NCBI RefSeq assembly: GCF_011751075.1
Contig: NZ_JAALLN010000026.1
Span: 1-55,093 of the forward strand
Length of the DNA stretch: 55,093 bases
Reading direction: 5' to 3'
From: Flavobacterium poyangense
Lineage (GTDB): Bacteria; Bacteroidota; Bacteroidia; Flavobacteriales; Flavobacteriaceae
Of this stretch, positions 8,659-16,794 are shown in pieces. Positions within the stretch are counted from its first letter, which is position 1; the number at the start of each line of letters is the position of its first letter. The translations under genes and the position numbers were made by a program. The notes under the pieces were generated by a model, which worked only from the letters and a program-made list of their open reading frames with translations, was not told the origin of the DNA and did no database searches.

Positions 8659-9327
8659 ATGTTTAAAAAAGTTTTAGTTGCCGAAGATTTAGACAGCATA
8701 AGCATAACAGTTATTAAGGTTTTGGAAGATTTAAATATCCCGATCATTGATCATGTAAAATATTGTGATGATGCCCTATTAAAAATAAAAAAAGGGATAG
8801 CCGAAAAAGCACCATATGATTTAATTATAAGCGATTTATCTTTTAAGTCCGATCACAGGAAAGTAAAATTATCTTCCGGAGAAGAACTTATAGTTGCCAT
8901 AAATAAAGTACAGCCTACGATAAAGAAAATTATATTCTCAATAGAAGACAAATCGTATCGCATACAATCTCTTTTTAAAGATCTAGCCATTAATGCTTAT
9001 ATCTCAAAGGGAAGAAATAGTATTGACGAACTAAAAAAGGCAATTGAAAGAACTTTCAAAAATGAAGAAAATATAGTATCGTCTAATTTATCTATCAGTT
9101 TTAATGACAAAGCGGTCATTGAAATAGAAGTTTATGACATTTCGATTCTAAAACTTCTGGCAAAAGGTTTTACTTTAGAAAACATTTCAAACGAATTCAA
9201 AAACCTGTCGATTACTCCGAACGGCACTAGCAGCATTGAGAAAAGAATCAATAAATTAAAAACATTCTTTAAAGCCAACAACAATGTGCATTTAATCGCT
9301 ATTGCAAAGGATCTTGGTTTAATATAA
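8659..9327 (+). CDS. Response regulator with C-terminal helix-turn-helix
   Basis: 222 aa. The N-terminal receiver has the acidic pair E9-D10 (VLVAEDLD), phospho-acceptor D59 (DLIISDLSF), a Ser in IIFSIED and Lys in AYISKG. The C-terminal 65 residues (SILKLLAKGFTLENISNEF onward) form a predicted LuxR-like DNA-binding domain. It starts 12 bases after the pseudokinase and is the natural phosphotransfer partner of the kinase at 5151. Targets are unknown; autoregulation of the operon is possible. Confidence 0.88.
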   Translation: MFKKVLVAEDLDSISITVIKVLEDLNIPIIDHVKYCDDALLKIKKGIAEKAPYDLIISDLSFKSDHRKVKLSSGEELIVAINKVQPTIKKIIFSIEDKSYRIQSLFKDLAINAYISKGRNSIDELKKAIERTFKNEENIVSSNLSISFNDKAVIEIEVYDISILKLLAKGFTLENISNEFKNLSITPNGTSSIEKRINKLKTFFKANNNVHLIAIAKDLGLI

Positions 9328-9618
9328 TTTCCATTTTATTTACGGCTTTCCTTATCCCAAAATAAGACTATCAAAGGACAGCTCTATTTTTTACTTATAG
9401 TTTATTTCGCCTTTTTATCAGAGAAAGCAGTGCGACTAAAAGTACAATAGAACATCATTTTTATCCCTATTCTTTTTGTTCTATAAACAATAGTTATAGC
9501 TTGAGCATTAAAAAACAGATTTACAAGACATTAAAAAAACTTATCTATGGTATTTTTTTTTCTCTTTTTAACAAAGTGACAAATTATAGAATACTATATT
9601 TGATGCTTTCCCTTCCTC

Positions 9619-10422
9619 ATGAAAAATATTCTCAGCCTTCTTGTTCTGTTCGTCACTTTTCAGTCCTTTTCTCAGATAAAAATTCTATCGTGGAATATAG
9701 AGAACTTTGGAAAATCAAAAACAGCATCTCAATTAGATTTTATTGCCAATACAGTTCGTGACTATGATATTATCGCCGTTCAGGAAGTTGTAGCGGGTTA
9801 TGGGGGTGCGCAGGCGGTAGCCAAATTAGCCGGTGTCCTGAATAAAAAAGGTTCAAAATGGGATTATCGCATTAGTGATCCTACGAGTGGTAACAGTTAT
9901 AAAAAAGAGCGCTATGCTTTTATCTGGAAACTCAATAAAGTTCAATTGAAAGGAAATGCCTGGCTTGAAAAAAAATACGGTCCGCAAATTGATCGTGAGC
10001 CCTATTTTGCCAGTTTTGAAATTAACAAAAAAACAATCACAGTAGTAAACTTTCATGCCATTACCAAAAGTAAACAACCAGAAACAGAAATAAAATATTT
10101 TAAATTTTTACCGGAACAGTACCCCAATCTAAACTTAATTTTTGCCGGTGACTATAATTGCCCACAGTCGCATACTGTTTTTAATCCTTTAAAAAAAATG
10201 GGGTATGCTCCTGTTTTTCAAAATCAAAAAACCACTTTAAAACAAAAGTGCAAGGGAGAAACCTGCTTAGCATCAGAATTTGATAATATATTTTATAGCA
10301 CCAATACCTTATCACACCACAATTCGGGAGTGATTTTGTTTTACAAAAGATTTAATTCCTTAAAAGAGGCTCGAAAAATATCGGATCACATTCCTGTCTG
10401 GATGGAATTCTCCGTCAAATAA
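9619..10422 (+). CDS. Secreted endonuclease/exonuclease/phosphatase family protein
   Basis: 267 aa. A Sec signal peptide (MKNILSLLVLFVTFQSFSQ) is followed by the DNase I-like fold: ILSWNIENFG, IIAVQEV with the metal-binding Glu, VVNFHA, GDYNC and the terminal SDHIPVW with the catalytic His. Substrate may be DNA, a phospholipid or a phosphoester; sequence does not decide. A TATATTTG box at 9595-9602 lies 16 bases before the ATG. The gene is monocistronic and faces a convergent gene 3 bases away. Confidence 0.9.
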   Translation: MKNILSLLVLFVTFQSFSQIKILSWNIENFGKSKTASQLDFIANTVRDYDIIAVQEVVAGYGGAQAVAKLAGVLNKKGSKWDYRISDPTSGNSYKKERYAFIWKLNKVQLKGNAWLEKKYGPQIDREPYFASFEINKKTITVVNFHAITKSKQPETEIKYFKFLPEQYPNLNLIFAGDYNCPQSHTVFNPLKKMGYAPVFQNQKTTLKQKCKGETCLASEFDNIFYSTNTLSHHNSGVILFYKRFNSLKEARKISDHIPVWMEFSVK

Positions 10423-10425
10423 ATT

Positions 10426-11685
10426 TTATGTTTTCAACTTTTTCTTTCTCGCAGCAGGAAAAAGCACATTATTTAAAATCAATCGGTAACCCGGAGAATT
10501 GGGGTGCAGGTCCAGAACGGTTGGCGGATCTCCAACCTGATGCTGAAAATCCTCAGGATCATGGCCTCCAAAAAAGGTAAACATTCCTTTTCCTTTCTCG
10601 CCGTGAATGTATCTTGACTCCCCGTTAAGTTCACAAACCCCCATCACTAAAACGTTCGATTTTATTAAAGCGGAATCAAAAGAAGTAGTCTGTCCCATGA
10701 ACCCTTTTACCAATTGCGTATGATTCTGACATAACATACTCGGAATTGGATCCCACTTTGCAGAAAATTCCATCAGTGAGAAGTAATCTTTTTCCATTGG
10801 AACCCTACGCTTGGAGGTCATGTCAATATCTGAAAACTCATATACTTCAGGTTTTCTTTCTAATGTAAAATTTTTAAAGGCAAATGAATTTGAATAATTC
10901 AGTTTTGACTGATAATTGGGTTCGCTGGCATCACCATCAAACATTGCTTCACAAATATCAACTCCGTCTGCAGAAAGCGCAATATCAAAACTATCGGTTG
11001 CCGAACACATGGCAAACATAAACCCTCCGCCTATCACAAAATCACGTATTTTTTTTGCAACAGCTCCTTTTTCCTGTGATACTTTGGGGTAACCTAATTT
11101 AGCCGCCAATGCTTCTGCATCACTTTTTTGATCAATGTACCAGGGTGTATTTTTATAAGCAGCATAAAATTTACCGTACTGACCTGTAAAATCTTCATGA
11201 TGCAAATGCAACCAATCATAAAGAAGCAATTGATCACTCAAAACTTCCTCATCGTAAATTGGTGTAAAAGGTATTTCGGCATACGTTAAAACTAAGGTTA
11301 CGGCATCGTCCCAAGGTTGTTTTCCTTTTGGCGTATACACCGCAATTTTTGGTGCTTTCTCCAACACAACCGATTCCATATTTTGTGATGGACTCGAAAT
11401 CTCGTTTAAAATTGAAGCTTCTTCGGCATCTGAAATTATTTCAAAACTAACTCCTCTAATTTTACATTCTTTGCGTATTTCCTCTGCATCGGGCAATAAA
11501 AAAGAACCTCCGCGATAATTCAGTAACCAGCTGGCCTTGTAATCTTTACTCAGACACCAGTAGGTAATTCCGTAAGCTTTCAGATGATTTTGTTGTGTAG
11601 ATTCATCCATCGGCAATAGGATAAACGAAGCCTTAGCAGTTAATGAAAACAGAAGTACAACAATATAAACTAAGCTTTTATTCAT
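10426..11685 (-). CDS. Conserved secreted protein, GATase-like fold possible
   Basis: 419 aa with a signal peptide (MNKSLVYIVVLLFSLTAKAS). The middle contains VIGGGFMFAMCSATD, which resembles the nucleophile elbow of class I glutamine-amidotransferase/ThuA-like folds, and a later FFGGHDPEDFQH segment rich in His and Asp. From memory, relatives in flavobacteria are often labelled asparagine synthetase B, but no AsnB glutaminase Cys2 or ATP-pyrophosphatase motif is visible, so that name looks wrong. Function is unknown. It probably acts in the periplasm. Confidence 0.85.
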   Translation of the reverse strand: MNKSLVYIVVLLFSLTAKASFILLPMDESTQQNHLKAYGITYWCLSKDYKASWLLNYRGGSFLLPDAEEIRKECKIRGVSFEIISDAEEASILNEISSPSQNMESVVLEKAPKIAVYTPKGKQPWDDAVTLVLTYAEIPFTPIYDEEVLSDQLLLYDWLHLHHEDFTGQYGKFYAAYKNTPWYIDQKSDAEALAAKLGYPKVSQEKGAVAKKIRDFVIGGGFMFAMCSATDSFDIALSADGVDICEAMFDGDASEPNYQSKLNYSNSFAFKNFTLERKPEVYEFSDIDMTSKRRVPMEKDYFSLMEFSAKWDPIPSMLCQNHTQLVKGFMGQTTSFDSALIKSNVLVMGVCELNGESRYIHGEKGKGMFTFFGGHDPEDFQHQVGDPPTVLDLHPNSPGYRLILNNVLFPAARKKKLKT

Positions 11686-11874
11686 CAGAAAATTATTTTA
11701 GTAAAGATATAAAGGAAGCAGTAAAAAACACAATTGCCTAACCAATTTATTCCGCTCCCCACGCAAAATCAGGAAACTGTAAAAAGAATAACAAAATCAC
11801 GTAAAAACACCTGTATTTTAACAATTCTTTCTATTTAAATTTGTTCACCAAAATAACCATTTTTTACTATATCG

Positions 11875-12015
11875 ATGAAGCTTTTAACTATGAAATCCAA
11901 TGAAGGTAACAATAAGCAAAAGAAAATAAATATAATACGAAGAATAGGTATTTGTGCTCTTATTCTAACTATAATTCTATATTACGTTTTATCTATTCAG
12001 TTTTTAGCAAGCTAA
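11875..12015 (+). CDS. Small single-pass membrane protein
   Basis: 46 aa from ATG 11875, or 41 aa from the in-frame ATG 11890. The first half is polar and basic (KSNEGNNKQKKINIIRR). The second half is one hydrophobic helix (IGICALILTIILYYVLSI). A TAAATTTG -7 box lies at 11836-11843. The stop is 2 bases from the end of the convergent response regulator. No homology is recognised. The basic-then-hydrophobic pattern and own promoter make it a plausible small gene. Confidence 0.5.
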   Translation: MKLLTMKSNEGNNKQKKINIIRRIGICALILTIILYYVLSIQFLAS

Positions 12016-12017
12016 AC

Positions 12018-12683
12018 TTAAATGGTTAAAACTGCAATTTCATTTTGAATTGCATATACTACTAATCCGGCAATATTTCTGGATTCTGTTTTTAGCAATA
12101 AATTATTGCGGTGTCCTTCTACAGTTCTTGGACTTAAAAAAAGTTGATCTGCAATTTCAGAAGTTGTTTTTTGCAGACAAATAAGTTGTAGAATTTCTAT
12201 TTCCCTAGGTGACAAAAACCCGGTTTCTAAGTTAGATTTATTATTTTTTGAAGAAATGATAGTATCCTGAATAGTCCTTAAAACAGTCTGACTGTAGTAA
12301 AACCCTTTTCGCGCTACTTCATTAATAGTATGGATTAAATCCTTTGGTGTGGTATTTTTTATGAGGTATGCAACGGCGCCCACCTGTATCATATTAGCGA
12401 TAAATGATTTTGTATCATAGCTCGTTAAAGCAATTATCTTAATCTCCGGATAGGTTTTGCGAATAATTTTGGTGGCTTCAACCCCATTTAAAACAGGCAT
12501 TTTCAGATCCATGACAATAATATCGGGTCTTACCTCATTGTCTTCTAAGCAAAAAATCAGATCTTCTCCATTTGAAGCTTCGAAAATAATTTCAATATTA
12601 TCCTCCTTTTGCAGTAAAAAAGAAATTCCTTTCCGAAATAAAACTTCATCATCGACTAAAGCAATTTTAATAGCGTTACTCAT
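12018..12683 (-). CDS. NarL/FixJ-type response regulator
   Basis: 221 aa. The receiver has the acidic DDE at 11-13, phospho-acceptor D59 in DIIVMDLKMP, the conserved Thr/Ser region (IALTSYD) and Lys in YLIKNTTP. The C-terminal LuxR-type HTH is LSPREIEILQLI...SPRTVEGHRNNLLLK. A cognate histidine kinase is encoded 113 bases upstream on the same strand. The gap between them contains no other gene, so they may be transcribed together or from two promoters. Confidence 0.94.
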   Translation of the reverse strand: MSNAIKIALVDDEVLFRKGISFLLQKEDNIEIIFEASNGEDLIFCLEDNEVRPDIIVMDLKMPVLNGVEATKIIRKTYPEIKIIALTSYDTKSFIANMIQVGAVAYLIKNTTPKDLIHTINEVARKGFYYSQTVLRTIQDTIISSKNNKSNLETGFLSPREIEILQLICLQKTTSEIADQLFLSPRTVEGHRNNLLLKTESRNIAGLVVYAIQNEIAVLTI

Positions 12684-12796
12684 TTTTTACTAGATTTGGG
12701 CGTTTTTAGTATACCGAAATTACAAAATATGCTTTGAAAAACAGCGAAAAGCCTGTACTTATTGGAAAAAAAATGCTTTTTATTTCAAAATAGACA

Positions 12797-13621
12797 TTAA
12801 AAAGTAAAGATTACCGCAATACCACTGCCAATTTGAGAGTCAATTTTGATTGTTCCGTTAAGAAAAGACACCCGACTGTCGATGTTTTTCATACCAAGTC
12901 CATTTTGATTTTCTAATTTCCCGATATCAAAACCGACTCCATTATCTTCATAATGGCAAACATACATCTCATTTTCAATTTTAAAAGCAATTTTTATTTC
13001 ATTGGCCTTTCCATGTCGCAGCGAATTATTCATTAATTCCTGCAAAATTCGAAAAACATGTAAATGGCGATCCATATCATTATGATCAAACTCAATTTCA
13101 TTTTGATAACATACCTTAACAACTTTACAGCTTTCGAATTCTTCACACAATTCTTCAACTGCTGCATGAAGTCCAAATTTTTCGAAAACCGGTGGCAGTA
13201 AATTATGCGCAATCTTTCTTGAATTCTCTAAGGCCTTTGTCGTTAGATTGATAATATTTCCGGTAATTTCTAAAGTTTCTTTTTCTGTTAAATTGGGAGC
13301 CCTTAATAAATGGCTGTTTAAAGATACTATATTCAGTTTAGAACTAATATCATCATGCAAATCCAGTGCTATTCGTTTACGCTCTTCTTCCTGAGTAAGG
13401 ATTACAGCAAGCAATTGTTCTTTTTGATAATGAATTTCTAAGTTTTTCTTTTCTACTTCTTCTTCTATGATTTTTTTCCTTGAAAAATAGAAAAATACGA
13501 CCAAAGCGATTGCCATCAACATCAAAAAAAGCGATGTGTACAATATTATGATCACAATCTCTTTTTCAGGAATTGAAATTATACTTCCGGAAACCATTAA
13601 AATTTCATTTTTTTGAATCAT
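12797..13621 (-). CDS. NarX-like sensor histidine kinase
   Basis: 274 aa. One N-terminal membrane helix (about 22-46), a coiled coil (EEVEKKNLEIHYQKEQL), HisKA_3 with H89 in ALDLHDDISSKLN, then HATPase_c with N box ELMNNSLRHGKA and G1 box EDNGVGFD plus NGLGMKNI. There is no extracytoplasmic sensor domain of any size, so the stimulus may be membrane or cytoplasmic. It is the partner of the NarL-type regulator downstream. Confidence 0.93.
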   Translation of the reverse strand: MIQKNEILMVSGSIISIPEKEIVIIILYTSLFLMLMAIALVVFFYFSRKKIIEEEVEKKNLEIHYQKEQLLAVILTQEEERKRIALDLHDDISSKLNIVSLNSHLLRAPNLTEKETLEITGNIINLTTKALENSRKIAHNLLPPVFEKFGLHAAVEELCEEFESCKVVKVCYQNEIEFDHNDMDRHLHVFRILQELMNNSLRHGKANEIKIAFKIENEMYVCHYEDNGVGFDIGKLENQNGLGMKNIDSRVSFLNGTIKIDSQIGSGIAVIFTF

Positions 13622-13698
13622 TTATTTTGTACTCTACGAATCAAATGTATTGCATTTTACTTAATTTCAGACAGAACATCTCAAAAACTTAAAATAAA

Positions 13699-13733
13699 AA
13701 TCTCTGTCAGATTTTTACCCTGACAGAGATTTT
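13699..13733. terminator. Bidirectional-looking terminator
   Basis: AATCTCTGTCAG and CTGACAGAGATT form a perfect 12-bp stem with A and T tracts on either side. It is placed to stop minus-strand transcription coming from the lipoprotein gene, about 500 bases upstream. Confidence 0.75.
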
Positions 13734-13901
13734 GTTTCCTGATTAAACTTCTTTATCACTCATTATCCACAGGATCAGAAAGATCACCCGATCGAAGACA
13801 TGATTGCAAAAAACATAAATATCAGCTACTAGTCTTGACGTGTGTATTGTTTTTTAAATAACATTGCTTTGTCTAAACCTTTATTTTGAATCTTAAAATT
13901 A

Positions 13902-14219
13902 AGTAAAATGTATACTGTGAGATGTAAAATGTAAGATGTGAGATGTGAGATGTAAAAAGTAATGAGTTTTGCTCAGCTGATTACTATCTTACCTTATACA
14001 AACATATAGTTATGTCAGATCACTGAAATAGAGTAACCATATACCTAAATTCTAGTGATTTGCTTAATCTGCTATTAAAACATACGCCCTTTCAGACTAG
14101 CATATCACACTATACATTTTACATTTTACATTTTACATTTTACATCTTACAATATACATTTTACAGTATACATTTTACAGTATACATTTTACAGTATACA
14201 TTTTACAGTATACATTTCA
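13902..14219. repeat. Heptamer-based repeat tracts in inverted arrangement
   Basis: 13902-13961 is built of variants of GTAAAAT/GAGATGT words. 14111-14219 is built of ATTTTAC heptamers that pass into four copies of the 14-mer TATACATTTTACAG. The two tracts are roughly reverse complements 150 bases apart. No gene is visible in the 614-base gap. Related tracts lie at 3228-3256 and 26809-26849. Confidence 0.8.
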
Positions 14220-14235
14220 CAACCAGCAACTTAAA

Positions 14236-15006
14236 TTAATTAGAGGATTTACAATCTCCGTAGGGAGGACATGGGCGGACACCATCAAAAATGCTAACTG
14301 CAATATGAATATCGGCTCTTATTCCCTCTGTAAGCTCTCTTACGGCATTATTCTTGTCAAGCCCAATTAAAATAGTAGTCACCTTTCCTTTTGGATTAAG
14401 TCCAAAAAACAAACCAATGTTTGCTATATTTTCGTTCTCGACCATAGCCGCTATGACCTCCGCTTCTAAGCTAAAATGATAAAAACGTGCCCCTTCATAA
14501 GAAGTAACTTCGTCCAGATCAGTGACCGAATTTAATTTTTCCTGCCAGGCTTCTATACCTGCAAAAGCATCTTTGGGAAACAGTAAATGCTCCTCCACTA
14601 CTTCTGATCTTCTCTCAGTTGTACTAACAGACAATTCAGTAAGTCTACTTAGCTTTTCTTCATAACCCGGTTCTTTTAACAGATTAGAATTAACAAATCC
14701 TAATTCTTTTCCGGACTTATCGACCCCGACTATACTAATCTGAATCGTATGGTCTTCATAGCCGAGAATAAATCGAACTTCGCTTATATTTGGTGTTTTT
14801 ACCAACGCTCTCATTTCATCAATTGGGAACAAATAAGCGGTAACCTTCTTTTGGGAACTGGCAAATTTTGCATCGAGTTTTGCCGTTAACCAATTTTCCT
14901 TCTGTTCTGCAGACATGGACTTGTTTTCTTCCTGAACGTTTTCTTTTTGACATGAAGTCATAAAAAACAGTGCTAGCAGAGTAGCGCATAAAGTAATTTT
15001 TTTCAT
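14236..15006 (-). CDS. Lipoprotein with duplicated domain and DGVRPxPPY tail
   Basis: 256 aa. The SPII signal has C19 in LFFMTSC. Two related segments are visible, about 58-110 (AYLFPIDEMRALVK...SIVGVDKSGKE) and about 142-235 (LLFPKDAF...ILIGLDKNN), each with an FP-x-(D/E) start and an (I/V)-G-x-(D/K) strand. The C-terminus is DGVRPCPPYGDC. The 117-aa protein encoded at 16244 has one such segment and ends DGVRPSPPY, so the two form a family. A decayed third copy lies at 15225. I do not recognise the family. Likely exported and lipid-anchored. Confidence 0.85.
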   Translation of the reverse strand: MKKITLCATLLALFFMTSCQKENVQEENKSMSAEQKENWLTAKLDAKFASSQKKVTAYLFPIDEMRALVKTPNISEVRFILGYEDHTIQISIVGVDKSGKELGFVNSNLLKEPGYEEKLSRLTELSVSTTERRSEVVEEHLLFPKDAFAGIEAWQEKLNSVTDLDEVTSYEGARFYHFSLEAEVIAAMVENENIANIGLFFGLNPKGKVTTILIGLDKNNAVRELTEGIRADIHIAVSIFDGVRPCPPYGDCKSSN

Positions 15007-15224
15007 GGTTGATTTAGTTTTAAATGGGTTAAAATTTATAATAAAAACAACCCGTTGGGCGAAATTCAGATTTTGCTTTGTATTTTGAAATACGAAAGAA
15101 GTACTTGCTCAACGCTGATTAGACGTATTTACTTCTTAAAGCAGCAGGTATAAACTGATTTTTCTTTTGTTAACGTAATTGTAGCATTCCTTTTACCCGT
15201 TTTTAAGTAAACTGAATGTCTTAT

Positions 15225-15545
15225 CTAGCTTGCAAAATCAGGTTTTTACTCGCTAAAACAATTTCATCCAATGGGGCACTAAAACATTTATTTCCTTTAA
15301 AAATATTACTAACTCTAAAAAAACAATTAAACAATATTTTCCAATACTGCCATCTCGGCTGTAGAAAACAAATAGGTAGTTCCCTACTTTTATGAACTGG
15401 CAAACTTAACATCCGGATTTACTGTTAGCCCATTTTCATTTTGTTCTGTTGACACAGCCTTGTTGTCTTCCTGAGCACTTTCTTTTTGGCATCAAGTCAT
15501 AAAAAACAGCACCATCGTAGTGGTGCATAAAATATATTTTTTCAT
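15225..15545 (-). pseudogene. Decayed paralogue of the DGVRP lipoprotein
   Basis: Reading from the ATG at 15545, the translation matches the start of the lipoprotein at 14236: MKKYILCTTTMVLFFMT, stop, CQKESAQED, then VKFASS, stop, and TYLFSTAEM, aligned with KFASSQKKVTAYLFPIDEM. The Ser codon before the lipobox Cys has become TGA (15492-15494) and further stops follow within the YLF block. Beyond about 15330 similarity fades, although FSAPLDEI may be a remnant of a second segment. Tandem duplication followed by loss is the simplest reading. Confidence 0.85.
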
Positions 15546-15590
15546 AGTTATTTTTTGTTTGTTAGTTAATAACAGAAATTCATTCCGTTT

Positions 15591-16220
15591 TCAGGGGTGT
15601 TCTTTTTTACAAAAACTCACTTTGCATTCGTACAAGTACAATAATTGCTGTACTACAACCAGTAAGGCATTCAACTGCCACGAAACATATTTAAAATCGT
15701 CGCTTAAATTCTCAGTCAAATTCCCTATTAAGTACAGAACAGTACTTGGTAGCATATAAATTATGATCCCTATTGTTATAAAATAATATATTTTTTGAGT
15801 CGCCAATTGATTATACAGATGCATCAACGCATAACAAACCAGTAAAAGTGAGGTAAGCGAAATGGCAAACAAGTTAAAATCAAACAACAAATTGTAATCA
15901 TACACATACTGACAAGCGATTAAAAACAAAGCCAAGTACATACTAAACTGTACATATTTTATTTGTTTTTTGTTTGTAAAAAGTGATTTAAAAAACAATC
16001 CCAGTAAAATAAACTGTATTATAAAAAAGGTATTTACTATTATTAAATTATGAATGGCCAGTCTGTACAAGACTTCCATAGAAAATTGCATAATGCAGCT
16101 GGACACTATATACGCTACAAAAAAAGCATTAACTTTTTTCTTTCGAAAAAAGCTAATGCTGTAAAAAATGAGATTTAAAAATAGAACTACATAAACTAAG
16201 TATATTAAAAAATCATCCAT
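15591..16220 (-). CDS. Multi-pass membrane protein, unknown
   Basis: 209 aa from the ATG at 16220 (MDDFLIYLVYVV). An in-frame TTG at 16247 is less likely because it overlaps the stop of the upstream gene. About seven hydrophobic helices fill the length, with very few charged residues and a short C-terminal tail (ECKVSFCKKEHP). It resembles the membrane sensor half of some flavobacterial histidine kinases, but no kinase follows. It is 23 bases after the 117-aa DGVRP gene, so the two are likely co-transcribed. Confidence 0.75.
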   Translation of the reverse strand: MDDFLIYLVYVVLFLNLIFYSISFFRKKKVNAFFVAYIVSSCIMQFSMEVLYRLAIHNLIIVNTFFIIQFILLGLFFKSLFTNKKQIKYVQFSMYLALFLIACQYVYDYNLLFDFNLFAISLTSLLLVCYALMHLYNQLATQKIYYFITIGIIIYMLPSTVLYLIGNLTENLSDDFKYVSWQLNALLVVVQQLLYLYECKVSFCKKEHP

Positions 16221-16243
16221 ATTTTTACATACTCTATTTAAAA

Positions 16244-16597
16244 TCAATAAGGAGGGCTAGGACGAACACCGTCATAAACAACATCTCCGGTCGAGTCAAG
16301 ACCTTTATTTGCCGTCGTTGGTGGTCCGTAAACATCTATGTATTTTCCGGTTTTTTCATCCAGTTTTGCTCCAACAAAAAGTAAAGTTTTTTCTTTTTGA
16401 TCATTAATCCCGATATAAGCGCGAACCGCTTCGGCATCAAGTTGCAGAACCAATTCTAAACTTTCTCTCGGGATCAGAAAAGATTTTACTTTTTTGTCGT
16501 TGTCTTCAATGGTTTTGTCATCCTCGTATCTTTTCTCCCAAGCTTCAGCTGTAGCTAAAGGAATTTGAATAGGATTCGGAAAGGTTTCTTCATTCAT
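16244..16597 (-). CDS. Small protein with single DGVRP-family domain
   Basis: 117 aa without signal peptide. The centre (SFLIPRESLELVLQLDAE...TLLFVGAKLDEKTG) matches the repeated segment of the lipoprotein at 14236, and the C-terminus is YDGVRPSPPY. The conserved short tail in two proteins of different localisation suggests that the tail itself matters, for binding, processing or export. A TGA stop follows the final Tyr directly. Upstream of the next membrane gene, probably one operon. Function unknown. Confidence 0.8.
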   Translation of the reverse strand: MNEETFPNPIQIPLATAEAWEKRYEDDKTIEDNDKKVKSFLIPRESLELVLQLDAEAVRAYIGINDQKEKTLLFVGAKLDEKTGKYIDVYGPPTTANKGLDSTGDVVYDGVRPSPPY

Positions 16598-16730
16598 AGT
16601 TTACAAATTAAAAATTAGTTAATAGTATTAGATTTGTTAAATGGTACTGCTAAACTACCGAATTAATTCTTATATAAGAAATATATTCGTATTAAATTGC
16701 GGTTGATAATTAGGTAACTATGAATTAAAA

Positions 16731-16773
16731 AAAAATCCTTACAAGTTGCTGAAACTCGTAAAGATTTTTTTAC
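16731..16773 (-). terminator. Terminator after dnaB
   Basis: AAATCCTTACAAG and CTCGTAAAGATTT form an imperfect stem flanked by A8 on the left and T7 on the right. It lies just beyond the dnaB stop in the minus direction. Confidence 0.75.
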
Positions 16774-16794
16774 AATTTATTGATTTTGAACTAA

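Noticed and set aside
10426..11685. Naming the secreted protein asparagine synthetase B
   Set aside because: Signal peptide present, and neither the N-terminal Cys glutaminase nor the ATP-pyrophosphatase motif is visible.
14111..14219. CRISPR-like regular repeats
   Set aside because: The 7/14-base units are contiguous without spacers and there are no cas genes; it is a simple tandem tract.
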